Positions 1 through 8,150 of a stretch of DNA of 64,000 nt are shown here, in pieces. The DNA is taken from positions 1 to 64,000 of the forward strand of contig JAKAMG010000015.1 in assembly GCA_021812985.1 (NCBI GenBank), read 5' to 3'. The notes beneath the pieces were generated by a model. It saw only the letters and a program-made list of their open reading frames with translations. It was not told the origin of the DNA and searched no databases. The stretch comes from Bacteroidota bacterium. GTDB lineage: Bacteria; Bacteroidota; Ignavibacteria; Kryptoniales; JAKASW01. The position numbers and the translations under genes were made by a program. The number at the start of each line of letters is the position of its first letter. Position 1 is the first letter of the stretch.

Positions 1-575
1 CTTGAGAATGAAGTGAGGACGGCCAGAAGTATCCATGCAAACTGCCACACCCTGTTCCGCCACAAACCGGCCATTACGACCGAAAGGGCAAAAACAACCG
101 CGACATCTCCTGACGGAAATGAGAGATACGCGTTGGGTCCGAATATAAAAGGATGAAAAGTCAGGTTGCCATGCCATTGGTTTGGCCTCCACCTCCCGAC
201 GAGTGACTTGAGCAAAATCGTAATCAGCCCGGAGTAAAGAAAAGACTGAAGTATCATAAGGCCGCCCAACCTCACTCGTTCGGACCTAGCGATCAAACCG
301 CCAAGGTATATTGCGAGGAAGATATATAGAGACGGTTTTCCGGTTCCGAATGAGTGCACGAAGGCGGCGATTTTATCCTCGAGGGGTCCATGCATCGTCA
401 ATGAGAAGTACCTGACCGATTCGTCGAAGTAGGCCGCTATCCAGACGAGAAGAAGGAACTCAACCAGGATGAGCCATTGCTTCAGCTTCCAACCACGCGG
501 AAGGCTATAGTACTCACCCCATTCCACGAATAATTTCTTGAAATCACCCCCAACTGTCTTCAAACGATTATTCAA
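1..575 (-). CDS. PAP2-family membrane phosphatase (partial, runs off left edge)
   Basis: This membrane protein of the PAP2 (type 2 phosphatidic acid phosphatase) family probably dephosphorylates a lipid phosphate at the inner membrane. About 191 residues are visible and the C-terminus lies outside the window. I translated it from the reverse strand. It begins with TTG at 575, preceded by a strong Shine-Dalgarno (GGAGGAGG, 580-587). An upstream ATG at 595 opens only a six-codon ORF. The first catalytic motif is intact (Lys123, six residues, Arg130-Pro131: KSLVGRWRP). The second motif reads SFPSGD, so Asp157 replaces the usual His of PSGH. Hydrophobic segments lie near residues 34-48, 81-95 and 106-121. 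The third motif (SR...H) would be beyond the edge. The family call is good; activity is uncertain because of the His-to-Asp change. Confidence 0.75.
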   Translation of the reverse strand, partial: MNNRLKTVGGDFKKLFVEWGEYYSLPRGWKLKQWLILVEFLLLVWIAAYFDESVRYFSLTMHGPLEDKIAAFVHSFGTGKPSLYIFLAIYLGGLIARSERVRLGGLMILQSFLYSGLITILLKSLVGRWRPNQWHGNLTFHPFIFGPNAYLSFPSGDVAVVFALSVVMAGLWRNRVWQFAWILLAVLTSFS

Positions 576-696
576 TTGTCCTCCTCCAAATTCATTTTAA
601 AAATTCTCCGATCCGCACCTCTCTGCGGACACTGTCCCGCAGAAAAGATCTCTCCATAAACAGCGAAGCTCATTGATAGCGAATCCAACACAACGC

Positions 697-1212
697 TTAG
701 AAGATAAACGGTACAAGCATCTTTGTCCGTTTCATATACGCATCGTACTTATCCCCAAATTTCAAGAGGTTCGCCTCCTCCTCCGACCTGACAGTTGACA
801 TCAATGTCACGATCACCCCGACCATCAGGATCGAAGTGAACAGCGATGGCCCCTTCAGAAACGCGCCGAACGCCAGAAACAAAAGCGATGAGTAAAGCGG
901 GTGCCTCATATTGCTGTATATGCCGGACTCCTTCAGTTCGCCAGACTCCAGATCTCCCAGTGCGTCTTTAAAACCCAATTCACGAAAGCCCGAGATTGCC
1001 AGAAGGAGTGAGATGATGAGCGCGATCCATGACAAAATATGCAGCGCCGAGAAAGGGTCATCGAACCACACTCTCATATTCCTGACCAGCAGGAGGAGGA
1101 TAAACTCCAACGCAAAGAATCTATAGTACCCGTAGGAGTGGCGCAGCCTCAGCCACTTTATTGAACGAAGGAGTACAAGCGCGGAGCAAACCGCAAAGAT
1201 AGTAAGTTCTAT
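697..1212 (-). CDS. Isoprenylcysteine methyltransferase-like membrane protein; start codon probably ATA
   Basis: Small polytopic membrane protein resembling the isoprenylcysteine carboxyl methyltransferase/NnrU-like group, which use S-adenosylmethionine. The family-like C-terminal signature is present: GIYSNMRHPLYSS, then RSEEEANLLKFGDKYDAYM. The first standard start is TTG at 1110, giving 137 residues. The open frame continues upstream for 34 codons and encodes typical family sequence (LRHSYGYYRFFALEF) plus a further membrane segment. That part contains no ATG, GTG or TTG. A Shine-Dalgarno-like GAGGA lies six bases before an ATA at 1210-1212, which I take as the most likely start (171 residues). 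A sequencing error in an ATG, or a one-base shift relative to the ATG at about 1234, are alternatives. The substrate is unknown. Confidence 0.7.
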   Translation of the reverse strand: MELTIFAVCSALVLLRSIKWLRLRHSYGYYRFFALEFILLLLVRNMRVWFDDPFSALHILSWIALIISLLLAISGFRELGFKDALGDLESGELKESGIYSNMRHPLYSSLLFLAFGAFLKGPSLFTSILMVGVIVTLMSTVRSEEEANLLKFGDKYDAYMKRTKMLVPFIF

Positions 1213-1388
1213 GACAGTTCCTCACCGTAATTCATGACCATGGGTTATTTTAATCCATTTTCCCTTAAAATAATATTGTCAGCCGAGAGGACTTGAGGGG
1301 GACACACGCTGCATTGAATACCCAATCGAACGCAGCGGCCCGTCAGGATAAGCTGGAGCGCGGCACTGTGGCTGCATGGAACTTGGAT

Positions 1389-1427
1389 TAAAAAAAAGGA
1401 GCGATTGCCGCCAGATGCAATCGCTCC
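1389..1427 (-). terminator. Intrinsic terminator of the LiaF-like gene
   Basis: A perfect 10-bp stem (GGAGCGATTG at 1398-1407 with CAATCGCTCC at 1418-1427) and a 10-base loop are followed on the minus strand by a run of eight T residues. It lies about 30 bases beyond the stop codon at 1456. The rest of 1213-1388 shows nothing I can interpret. Confidence 0.9.
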
Positions 1428-1455
1428 ACCAGAAACCGCCGGGGAAATGGTCTGT

Positions 1456-2361
1456 CTAATATCGAATGACCTTCACAGATGAAACACCTGCCTGCACGTC
1501 GATGAAGACTTTTTTCTTAGCGGAGTCATAATTGGGGGAACGATAAAATCCATCGTCCCCTTTCGTGAAACCTGCGAACGATTTGCTTGAGAGTTCCGCA
1601 TTGTCCATGATGCGGCAGCCGGCCGATTCGGGGACATAAATAGCAAGCTTCGATGCCCCCGTTTCCATACGGAGGGAGGTAGTGTCAGCTTTATCGCCGA
1701 CGCGGAGCGTAATCGATGAAGCTCCCGCTTTTATCGAAGCACGTCGCACCTTGTACGGGCTAAGATCAAAATTTACTGAACAAGCACCGACGTTAATGTC
1801 GAGGTCCCATGCAGGCCTGGTATTCAGGCTGAGGTCAAGCGTGTTTTTCGAACTTCCGAAGTGCCAGTTATGCTCCTTCCCCTCGAAAGTAAGATTCAAG
1901 CTCTCGGCAGTACCCTCTTTGTCCGAGTCGAATGAGTAGTGCCCAATGTTAGATTCACTTCTAGCTTCGAGGAGGTCTGAAGTTGTATCCTTCAGTGTGA
2001 ATGCACCTGCTCCGCCGCTGATGGTCAGGCTGGCCCGTTTAACATCCTTGTCCATTTCCTGCGTGAATTCCTGCGACCTTACGTTTCCTCCTTCCCCATC
2101 GAAGACATTACTGAGACTCCTCCATCCTGATGTCGCCGCTGATATCATCCACACGATGACGAGGACGATGGTGACGGCGTACAGGACGGCCTTCCATTTT
2201 GGGTTCGATACGAGGACAGAAATTCCGGCCAAGACCAGGAGCACAGGCCACATCTTAAAGAAATATTCCCAGTCGAAGTGAAGTATGTTATAATTCGAAA
2301 GGAAGAGTGCGATGCCCAGAAGGACGATGAGCACTCCGGCAAAGAGTCGACTAACCTTCAT
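1456..2361 (-). CDS. LiaF-like membrane-anchored protein (cell-envelope response)
   Basis: 301-residue protein with the layout of LiaF/DUF4097-type envelope-stress proteins. Two or three membrane segments occupy residues 5-85, where the first pair resembles the LiaI/LiaF transmembrane domain (DUF5668). A beta-rich domain follows (about 110-301) with repeated short motifs such as ISGGAGAF, INVGACSV, IKAGASSI and VQAGVSSV, suggesting a beta-helix or beta-roll fold. Homologues of this type sense or damp envelope stress; the partner kinase/regulator pair seen in Firmicutes is not in this window. The start ATG has a Shine-Dalgarno (GAGGAG) and lies inside the end of the upstream PspC gene (11-base overlap), so the two are co-transcribed. 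An intrinsic terminator follows. Confidence 0.8.
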   Translation of the reverse strand: MKVSRLFAGVLIVLLGIALFLSNYNILHFDWEYFFKMWPVLLVLAGISVLVSNPKWKAVLYAVTIVLVIVWMISAATSGWRSLSNVFDGEGGNVRSQEFTQEMDKDVKRASLTISGGAGAFTLKDTTSDLLEARSESNIGHYSFDSDKEGTAESLNLTFEGKEHNWHFGSSKNTLDLSLNTRPAWDLDINVGACSVNFDLSPYKVRRASIKAGASSITLRVGDKADTTSLRMETGASKLAIYVPESAGCRIMDNAELSSKSFAGFTKGDDGFYRSPNYDSAKKKVFIDVQAGVSSVKVIRY

Positions 2362-2803
2362 GACCGTCTCCTCTTTCCCCGCGACGGGTCGATTTAAGTA
2401 TTAATCCCGTGCCAACTGCCACGAGGATCAGCGGCCATGTGTTAGAAAAATCAAAGTCTGGCATATAGTTGTTTGCCAGGAAAAGCGCGCCAAGGACGAT
2501 GAGAGTGATCCCACCGACCATCCCTGAGCCGTGCTTCCTGGACGAGGTCCGACGGTCGTTATCATTTTCCGACATTGGTATTTCTCCTTGGGTTGTTTGT
2601 GCCCCTGTTTCAAACGCAAGATTTTCCTTCGGGACTACAACCCAAAGGATTACGTAGGCTAAAAGTCCCCAGGCGCCAGCCAGCGTGGCGAGGACGAACA
2701 CGACCCTGATAAAAACCGGGTCCATGTCAAAGTACTCGCCGATCCCCCCGGCCACTCCGGCCACGATTCGGTTCTTCCTCGAACGATACAGTCTGCGTTC
2801 CAT
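2351..2803 (-). CDS. PspC-domain protein with C-terminal LiaI-like membrane segment
   Basis: 150-residue membrane protein. Residues 2-60 form a PspC domain (LYRSRKNRIVAGVAGGIGEY, then a hydrophobic helix and a PxE end). A hydrophilic linker follows (about 65-95), then a LiaI/DUF5668-like pair of hydrophobic stretches (about 95-145). PspC domains take part in phage-shock and envelope-stress responses. The fusion to a LiaI-like segment, with a LiaF-like gene overlapping its 3' end, points to a local envelope-stress unit. The Shine-Dalgarno AAGGAG is well placed before ATG. The gene lies just after the terminator of the cold-shock gene, so its promoter should be within 2804-2895. I see no convincing -35/-10 pair there. 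Confidence 0.85.
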   Translation of the reverse strand: MERRLYRSRKNRIVAGVAGGIGEYFDMDPVFIRVVFVLATLAGAWGLLAYVILWVVVPKENLAFETGAQTTQGEIPMSENDNDRRTSSRKHGSGMVGGITLIVLGALFLANNYMPDFDFSNTWPLILVAVGTGLILKSTRRGERGDGHEG

Positions 2804-2895
2804 GTTCCGACTCCTTTTGAAAAAGTCTACGCAGAGATATAGGCAATGTTACCGGATTGAGATCATTTCCGGGCCCGACGCGTCGAGCTCCGGAC

Positions 2896-2932
2896 AAAAA
2901 AAAAATCCCGGCTGAAATGATCCAGTCGGGAT
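2896..2932 (-). terminator. Intrinsic terminator of the cold-shock gene
   Basis: A 10-bp stem with one G-U pair (2905-2914 with 2923-2932), an eight-base loop, and a run of about ten T residues on the minus strand. It begins 18 bases after the stop codon at 2951. Confidence 0.9.
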
Positions 2933-2950
2933 TTGAAAGCAAAGACGGCC

Positions 2951-3151
2951 TTACAGCTTCTTTACCTTGGCCGCCTGCAACCCTTTGGGGCCTTGTTCAA
3001 CTTCGAATTGAACTTTGTCCCCTTCTTTCAAAGTCTTGTAGCCTTCACCGATGATGGCTTTGAAATGAACGAACACATCATCACCACTCTCGCGAGAGAT
3101 GAATCCGTATCCCTTGGTTGCGTTGAACCATTTTACGGTTCCTTGCTCCAT
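2951..3151 (-). CDS. Cold-shock protein, CspA family
   Basis: 66-residue single cold-shock domain, the normal length for the family. Both nucleic-acid-binding motifs are present: RNP1 as KGYGFIS (residues 13-19) and RNP2 as DVFVHF (25-30). It binds single-stranded RNA and DNA in the cytoplasm, acting as an RNA chaperone. The ATG has a Shine-Dalgarno AAAGGAT six bases upstream. It is monocistronic: a terminator follows directly and 543 bases separate it from the next gene upstream. That upstream stretch is rich in short hairpins, as expected for a regulated leader (see the 3152-3694 entry). Confidence 0.95.
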   Translation of the reverse strand: MEQGTVKWFNATKGYGFISRESGDDVFVHFKAIIGEGYKTLKEGDKVQFEVEQGPKGLQAAKVKKL

Positions 3152-3694
3152 TGCTGGATCCTTTCACTGATGTTTCTGAATATGTACCCGAGCCGTCGCG
3201 CCAGATGTTCTTGGCTTATACAGAATTGTCCCGACTCCAGTCGGAATCCCGACCGAAAGTCAGACTGGGGAAGCAACGGAAGACCCGCAACTCCACCTCC
3301 GCATACGATGCTACGCCTCGTGTAGGATCCGCAACAACCTAGCACGCAAACCTGCGTGTCATAGCACTTCCAGTTTCCGCCGGAAAGGTGGTGCGTAGAC
3401 ACACGGGGAATTACATCTGCAGCCACAACCCATAAAAGCATGGCCACCTACATCCCAGAGGATGATCGGCCATCACTACCGCCCCACCTAACGGTGAGAG
3501 CGGCATGACGCCATGGGCGTCATTTGGCGCAAACAACGGTGTACTGTTATTTGCGGGTATATGATAGCTTTTGAAAATGTCAAATGCAAACAAAGATTTT
3601 CTCGCAGGAAAAAGATAACCCGCGAAAACAAGCTAAAATTCCCGTTTCGTCCCCTGCAGCCCAAAACGTCGGCAACTCTGCAGTGAATATCCCT
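3152..3694 (-). other. 543-base non-coding stretch: likely structured leader of the cold-shock gene
   Basis: No convincing gene lies here; short ORFs on both strands lack family features and Shine-Dalgarno sites. On the minus strand it holds a series of short inverted repeats: ATGACGCC/GGCGTCAT with a three-base loop (3505-3523), an imperfect CCGC..CACC/GGTG..GCGG hairpin just below it, TTTCC/GGAAA around a GGC loop, CACGCA/TGCGTG with a four-base loop, GCAT/ATGC, and a pair of mutually exclusive hairpins using the repeated GTCGG/CCGAC (about 3228-3253). Long 5' leaders that refold with temperature are known for cspA-type genes. A separate small RNA is the alternative. Confidence 0.45.
3556..3583 (-). 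promoter_or_regulatory. Candidate sigma70-type promoter for the cold-shock transcript
   Basis: A perfect TTGACA (-35, 3578-3583) is followed after 16 bases by TATACC (-10, 3556-3561), reading toward the cold-shock gene. It would give a leader of about 400 bases. Matches of this kind arise by chance, and the promoter consensus of this lineage may differ from the classical one. Confidence 0.35.
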
Positions 3695-6600
3695 CTAAAA
3701 TTTCCCGTCCCCGGGCTTTTCGTTGAGTCCAATGAACTTATCTATGAGCTGAGCACGAATATCCTGAAGCGTGAATGGCTTGTGCAGAAGAGCTATGCCA
3801 CCATTGGTCATGATATCTTCGACCTTCCCTTCCGCGCTGTATCCGGTCGATACGAAGACTGGCAGATTTGACTTCAGGCTTCTGATTTGGAAATAAGTGT
3901 CTCTCCCATCCATGCCGGGCATTATCATATCCAGAACAACCAGATCAACATTCACTCCGCTCTTCAACAGTTCAAGCGCCTTTTCGCCGCTATCAGCAGT
4001 GAGTACCGTAAATCCGAAACGAGTCAGCGAGTCTTCGAGTATGTCTCGAATCTCTTTTTCATCATCGACGACAAGACAGGTTTTGTCTGATATGACTCTC
4101 TCAATCACATCTTCCGCGCGCGAACTCACAGTGGATACGACGTGCGTCGATGCGGGAAGGAATATTCTGAACGTGGTCCCTTTCTGAAGCTCACTCTGCA
4201 CTTCTACTTCGCCCCCATGGTTCTTCACTATTCCGTAGACCATAGAGAGTCCCAACCCTGTACCCTTTCCCTTCGGTTTCGTGGTGAAGAACGGTTCAAA
4301 CATCCTCGACTGAATTTCCTTCGAGACTCCCATGCCCGAGTCTGCCACTTCGACAACTATGTAAACTCTGTCCTCAAGTTCAAGCTTCACGTTCCCGCGT
4401 TGCTCAGGGCTGAGGAAGGAGGTTGATATTCTCAAAGTTCCTCCGTCGGGCATGGCATCTCGCGCGTTGATCGCGAGATTGAGCATAACTTGTGACAGTT
4501 GGGACTCATCTCCCTCAACCGGCGGCAGATTCTCGAAAAGGTCGAGCGTCACGATGATATTCTTTTCTATCAACTTCCTTGTCAGCTCGACCGTCTCCGC
4601 GCAGATACGGTTGAAGTCGACGGTTGTAACGCTAGTCTTGCCCGCCCGTGCGAACCCCAGGAGCTGCTTCGTGAGATCCGAGGCTCTCCTTGCCGATTTC
4701 TCTATTGTCGACAGGTATTTGACGAGCTTCTCGTTGTTCTTCAACTCGACCTTCATGAGCCCTGCGTATCCAAGGATGGCACCGAGAATATTGTTGAAGT
4801 CATGAGCCACACCGCCCGCGAGCGTTCCGAGGCTCTCCATTTTCTGCGAATGTCTGAGCTGTTCTTCAAGCCGCCTGGTCTCTGACTCGGTGACCTGCCG
4901 CTCATATTCGAAAGCCAGCCGCTGTTTGATCAGTTTGAGGATGCTCATCTGGGCGCGGCCCATCGCCAGCACCTTCTCGCTGGCCAGTACGATTAGACCA
5001 ACAGATCGATTGTTGACATCTATCGAGGTGGCATGATATGATTTCCAACCGTTTCCGTTCCTGAAAATCTCCCCGACTTTAATCAGCCCTTCAGGCTCGT
5101 TGCGGAGTAGCAGCTGAACACCCGTGAATGCAAATGTATGGAGATAATTGCTCCCTATTTTGGCGATCTGAGCCAGGCTCGTATCTTCTGAGTCGTTGCA
5201 TTCTCCGATGTAGACAAGCTCGGAGTTAAAAACATCGGACAGTAGGTCTGTGTAGCTCTGCACGAGATCTATTCCGCTCCGATTGAGTCCTACTTCATAC
5301 GCTCTTTCCATCCAATCGCCGGTACGGACGAGGTCGGAAACATCATTGAGGAACAGAATCTTCCGTGGGTTTCCCGCGTCAGTCGCTATACCGCTTGACA
5401 CAACGTCGAAGTGGTGTCTCAAGCCATCAATCACTGACGTCACCCTGTGCCGCTTCTCGGCGGAGCCACGCTTAATCATATCGGCCATGACCGAACGTGA
5501 AGATTCCTCGAAAAGTGGAACCAGGCTCTCACCCCTCAGAGAGGCCGCAGTCCTGCCGAAAGTTTCATCAAACTTGTCATTTGTAAACTCGATCCTCCCT
5601 GATTCATCCGTAACGACGATGAGGTCGCTGCTCGATTCAGTGATGGTCCTGTACCTCGTTTCCGATTCCTTGAGATCAGCATTCATTCTTTCCTTCTTGA
5701 GCGCGAGTGCCGCCTGGTGTGCAATGGCCTCAAGAAATTGAAGCTGCTCTTTGCCGAAGGCATGAGTCCTCGTGAAACTGTCGAGTGAGATTATTCCAAG
5801 GACTTCATTGTCTACCACGAGTGGAGCTGCGATGAAGGACTTGGGGCGGAACTCCTTCGGAAACTCCTTCATGCTGGGAGGTAAGCTCCCCCCCGAGGAA
5901 TCGCCGATTACGACAGGCCTTCCGCCCTCGAAAACCGCCTTAACCCATTCGTTACTTCTGTCAAACGCAAAGGCATCCCTCAAGTGAAGCGGATATCCCG
6001 ATGATGCGCTAAGCTTAAGCGTACCGGTAGATCTGTCATTTATCATGACTGCCCCCGCATCTGCGTTGGGGACGGCGCCACGAGCAGCAGCAATGAGCTT
6101 CTCAAGAAGTTCGTTTGAGTCCCTGCTGTGCATGAGAAGCATGTTGATATCGAGTAGCTCCTGGAGCTGCTGGGTTTTCTGCTCGAGATTCTTCCGCGCG
6201 ATTATCTCATCTGTGATATCACGGGCAACGGCAAGCAGACCAGTAATCTTTCCGTTTTCGGATATCGCCGTTACACTGTACCCCACTGTCCGTATCTCGC
6301 CTGATTTCCTGACCACGCGAAACTCGTACCTCGCGGGAGCTTCCTTACCGGTGATCCTTAGGAGATAGTAGTTCTTTACCATCTGGATGTCTTCCGGATG
6401 AATCAGGAAATCAAACTCCTTACCCAGTACCTCATCAGGCCGATAACCGGTAAGATCCTCGAATTTCGGGTTGACAAATAAAAGCTTTCCTTGAACACCG
6501 ACGAAAAGAACAGGGTCGTTCACGTTCTCGAGGACGAGCCTGTAAAGGCTCTCGCTGCGCTGAAGATTCTGATACAGGCGCGAATTATGGAACGCGATCC

Positions 6601-8053
6601 CGAACTGAGAAGTGAATATCTCAAGTGCCTCTTTATCAGATTCCGAAAACGGCTCGTCTTTGAGCCTCGTCATAGAAATCATTCCGAGAAGCTCATTGTT
6701 GTGGGTTATCGGAACGGCCAGAATATGTTCGACATTCGGACGACCGGAGGAGTAAACCGAGTTCGGGTTAAGGTGAGCGTCGTTCTCCAGGAGCGATCGC
6801 GATTCTAGCGCCGCCTTGCCAAGCAACCCCCTCCCCACTATGATTTCAGGGAACATGAATGAGGGGCGCTTCCCCTTTCTCACAACAATCTTCTTCTCAA
6901 CTAGTACATTTCTGTCCTTCTCAAAGAAGAAGAGCTGAACAACGTCAGCGGGTACTATCGTGTTCAGCTTCTCGTGAATGATATCGAATATCTTTTCGGG
7001 TTCGAGATTCTCGTGAAGCTGAGAGCTTATCTCATGAATCGCCTGGAGCTTGTGGTTTTGAATTATCTGAGATTTTACTGTCTGGTTGTACTCAAACAGT
7101 AGCGAACTAATATGAACGATGGCGTCAAACGCCTCGAGTTCCTCTTCGCTGAAGCTCTTCCGGACGTTGCCGACCACGATTCCGCCGAGAAGCTGGTCCT
7201 TACTATAGAAAGGCGCGTTGTAGATTGAAGACACGCCGGCAAACTTTTGTATCATTCGCGACGCCTGAGCCGGCATCGTCGTACCAAAGACATCTGCAAA
7301 ATCGTTGCCTACCCACGGTTTTCGCTCGAGCGTGTACTGATCAACTATGCAGTGCTCAGGGTCAAAGGGAAAGATGAAGCTGTCGAGCGAAATCCCGAAA
7401 AACATCTGCGCAAACTTGACAAGCTTCCCTTGTGGATATATACCGTAGACCGCGAACCCGTTCTGACGCGGGAAGTAACGCTGGAGGCTGACGGCCTTCA
7501 TGTCCAGCTTCCTGACAATCTGCTCCGCCATTTCTTGCATGACAGACTTCAAGTCGTTGGTTTCCACCATCTTGCGCACGAGGGAGGCAAGAATTTCGAG
7601 CTGATACGACTTAAAAGTCGACTGATGTCTTGATTCTATTGCTTCCCTGATGAACCCAATCCCCTCTACTCTTTCGAGGAGGACACGGGGGAACATTTTG
7701 ATCGCGACCTGTGTGAATGGGATGTAGGTATCAGCCCCCATTTGAATCGCGTCATGGTAGACTGAGTCGCTGTAATTCCTCGAGATGACTATGACCGGCA
7801 TGAAAGGGTCGATCTCTTTCGCCGATTTTATTATCGACTCCGGGTCCCCCACCGCGATGTCGAAATCAAGGACGACCGCGTCATACTTCTTTGTAGTGAG
7901 TTTTTTGTTTAGCCCTACTGAGCTGGGGAGAGTTTCCACGATGAACCCCAGGCGAGAGGCTTCGAGAACACGGATGAACTGCTCCCGCAGGTCCATCGAA
8001 TCCTCGAGTATTAGTACCTCTATCTCCTGAAAGGAACGCTTCTTCGTGGGCAC
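3695..8053 (-). CDS. Very large hybrid sensor histidine kinase (REC-GAF-GAF-PAS-GAF-PAS-GAF-HK-REC)
   Basis: 1452-residue cytoplasmic hybrid kinase without membrane segments. Approximate domains: receiver 11-125 (phospho-acceptor Asp63), GAF-type sensor domains 150-320, 340-495 and 635-790, PAS domains 500-620 and 795-915, a diverged GAF-like region 920-1050, HisKA 1070-1140 (GVAHDFNNI, His1084), ATPase 1185-1300 (with a GKGTGLGL motif) and a C-terminal receiver 1325-1445 (VVLDMIMPGMDG, Asp1375). The N-terminal receiver suggests input from another kinase; the C-terminal one suggests internal phosphotransfer. No partner regulator is adjacent, so it is an orphan. It starts with GTG, with AGGA only three bases away, so the exact start is slightly uncertain. 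Ligands of the GAF and PAS domains cannot be read from sequence. Confidence 0.9.
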   Translation of the reverse strand: MPTKKRSFQEIEVLILEDSMDLREQFIRVLEASRLGFIVETLPSSVGLNKKLTTKKYDAVVLDFDIAVGDPESIIKSAKEIDPFMPVIVISRNYSDSVYHDAIQMGADTYIPFTQVAIKMFPRVLLERVEGIGFIREAIESRHQSTFKSYQLEILASLVRKMVETNDLKSVMQEMAEQIVRKLDMKAVSLQRYFPRQNGFAVYGIYPQGKLVKFAQMFFGISLDSFIFPFDPEHCIVDQYTLERKPWVGNDFADVFGTTMPAQASRMIQKFAGVSSIYNAPFYSKDQLLGGIVVGNVRKSFSEEELEAFDAIVHISSLLFEYNQTVKSQIIQNHKLQAIHEISSQLHENLEPEKIFDIIHEKLNTIVPADVVQLFFFEKDRNVLVEKKIVVRKGKRPSFMFPEIIVGRGLLGKAALESRSLLENDAHLNPNSVYSSGRPNVEHILAVPITHNNELLGMISMTRLKDEPFSESDKEALEIFTSQFGIAFHNSRLYQNLQRSESLYRLVLENVNDPVLFVGVQGKLLFVNPKFEDLTGYRPDEVLGKEFDFLIHPEDIQMVKNYYLLRITGKEAPARYEFRVVRKSGEIRTVGYSVTAISENGKITGLLAVARDITDEIIARKNLEQKTQQLQELLDINMLLMHSRDSNELLEKLIAAARGAVPNADAGAVMINDRSTGTLKLSASSGYPLHLRDAFAFDRSNEWVKAVFEGGRPVVIGDSSGGSLPPSMKEFPKEFRPKSFIAAPLVVDNEVLGIISLDSFTRTHAFGKEQLQFLEAIAHQAALALKKERMNADLKESETRYRTITESSSDLIVVTDESGRIEFTNDKFDETFGRTAASLRGESLVPLFEESSRSVMADMIKRGSAEKRHRVTSVIDGLRHHFDVVSSGIATDAGNPRKILFLNDVSDLVRTGDWMERAYEVGLNRSGIDLVQSYTDLLSDVFNSELVYIGECNDSEDTSLAQIAKIGSNYLHTFAFTGVQLLLRNEPEGLIKVGEIFRNGNGWKSYHATSIDVNNRSVGLIVLASEKVLAMGRAQMSILKLIKQRLAFEYERQVTESETRRLEEQLRHSQKMESLGTLAGGVAHDFNNILGAILGYAGLMKVELKNNEKLVKYLSTIEKSARRASDLTKQLLGFARAGKTSVTTVDFNRICAETVELTRKLIEKNIIVTLDLFENLPPVEGDESQLSQVMLNLAINARDAMPDGGTLRISTSFLSPEQRGNVKLELEDRVYIVVEVADSGMGVSKEIQSRMFEPFFTTKPKGKGTGLGLSMVYGIVKNHGGEVEVQSELQKGTTFRIFLPASTHVVSTVSSRAEDVIERVISDKTCLVVDDEKEIRDILEDSLTRFGFTVLTADSGEKALELLKSGVNVDLVVLDMIMPGMDGRDTYFQIRSLKSNLPVFVSTGYSAEGKVEDIMTNGGIALLHKPFTLQDIRAQLIDKFIGLNEKPGDGKF

Positions 8054-8100
8054 TCTTCCTGTTTTTCAGTGAAGTTAACAACGGTCACAAAGTTTTCAAA

Positions 8101-8131
8101 TAAAAAAGGCATCCAATTTTGTGGATGCCTT
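8101..8131 (-). terminator. Intrinsic terminator of the primary sigma factor gene
   Basis: A perfect 10-bp stem (AAGGCATCCA at 8106-8115 with TGGATGCCTT at 8122-8131), a six-base loop, and a T-rich tail on the minus strand. It lies 20 bases past the stop codon. Confidence 0.9.
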
Positions 8132-8150
8132 CATCGGAGAGATATCCGAT

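Noticed and set aside
623-642. CTGCGG/CCGCAG hairpin past the methyltransferase-like gene
   Set aside because: Six-bp stem without a T run on either strand; not enough for a terminator call.
3133-3447. 104-residue minus-strand ORF in the cold-shock leader
   Set aside because: Overlaps the cspA start, has no ribosome site or family features, and crosses the hairpin-rich leader.
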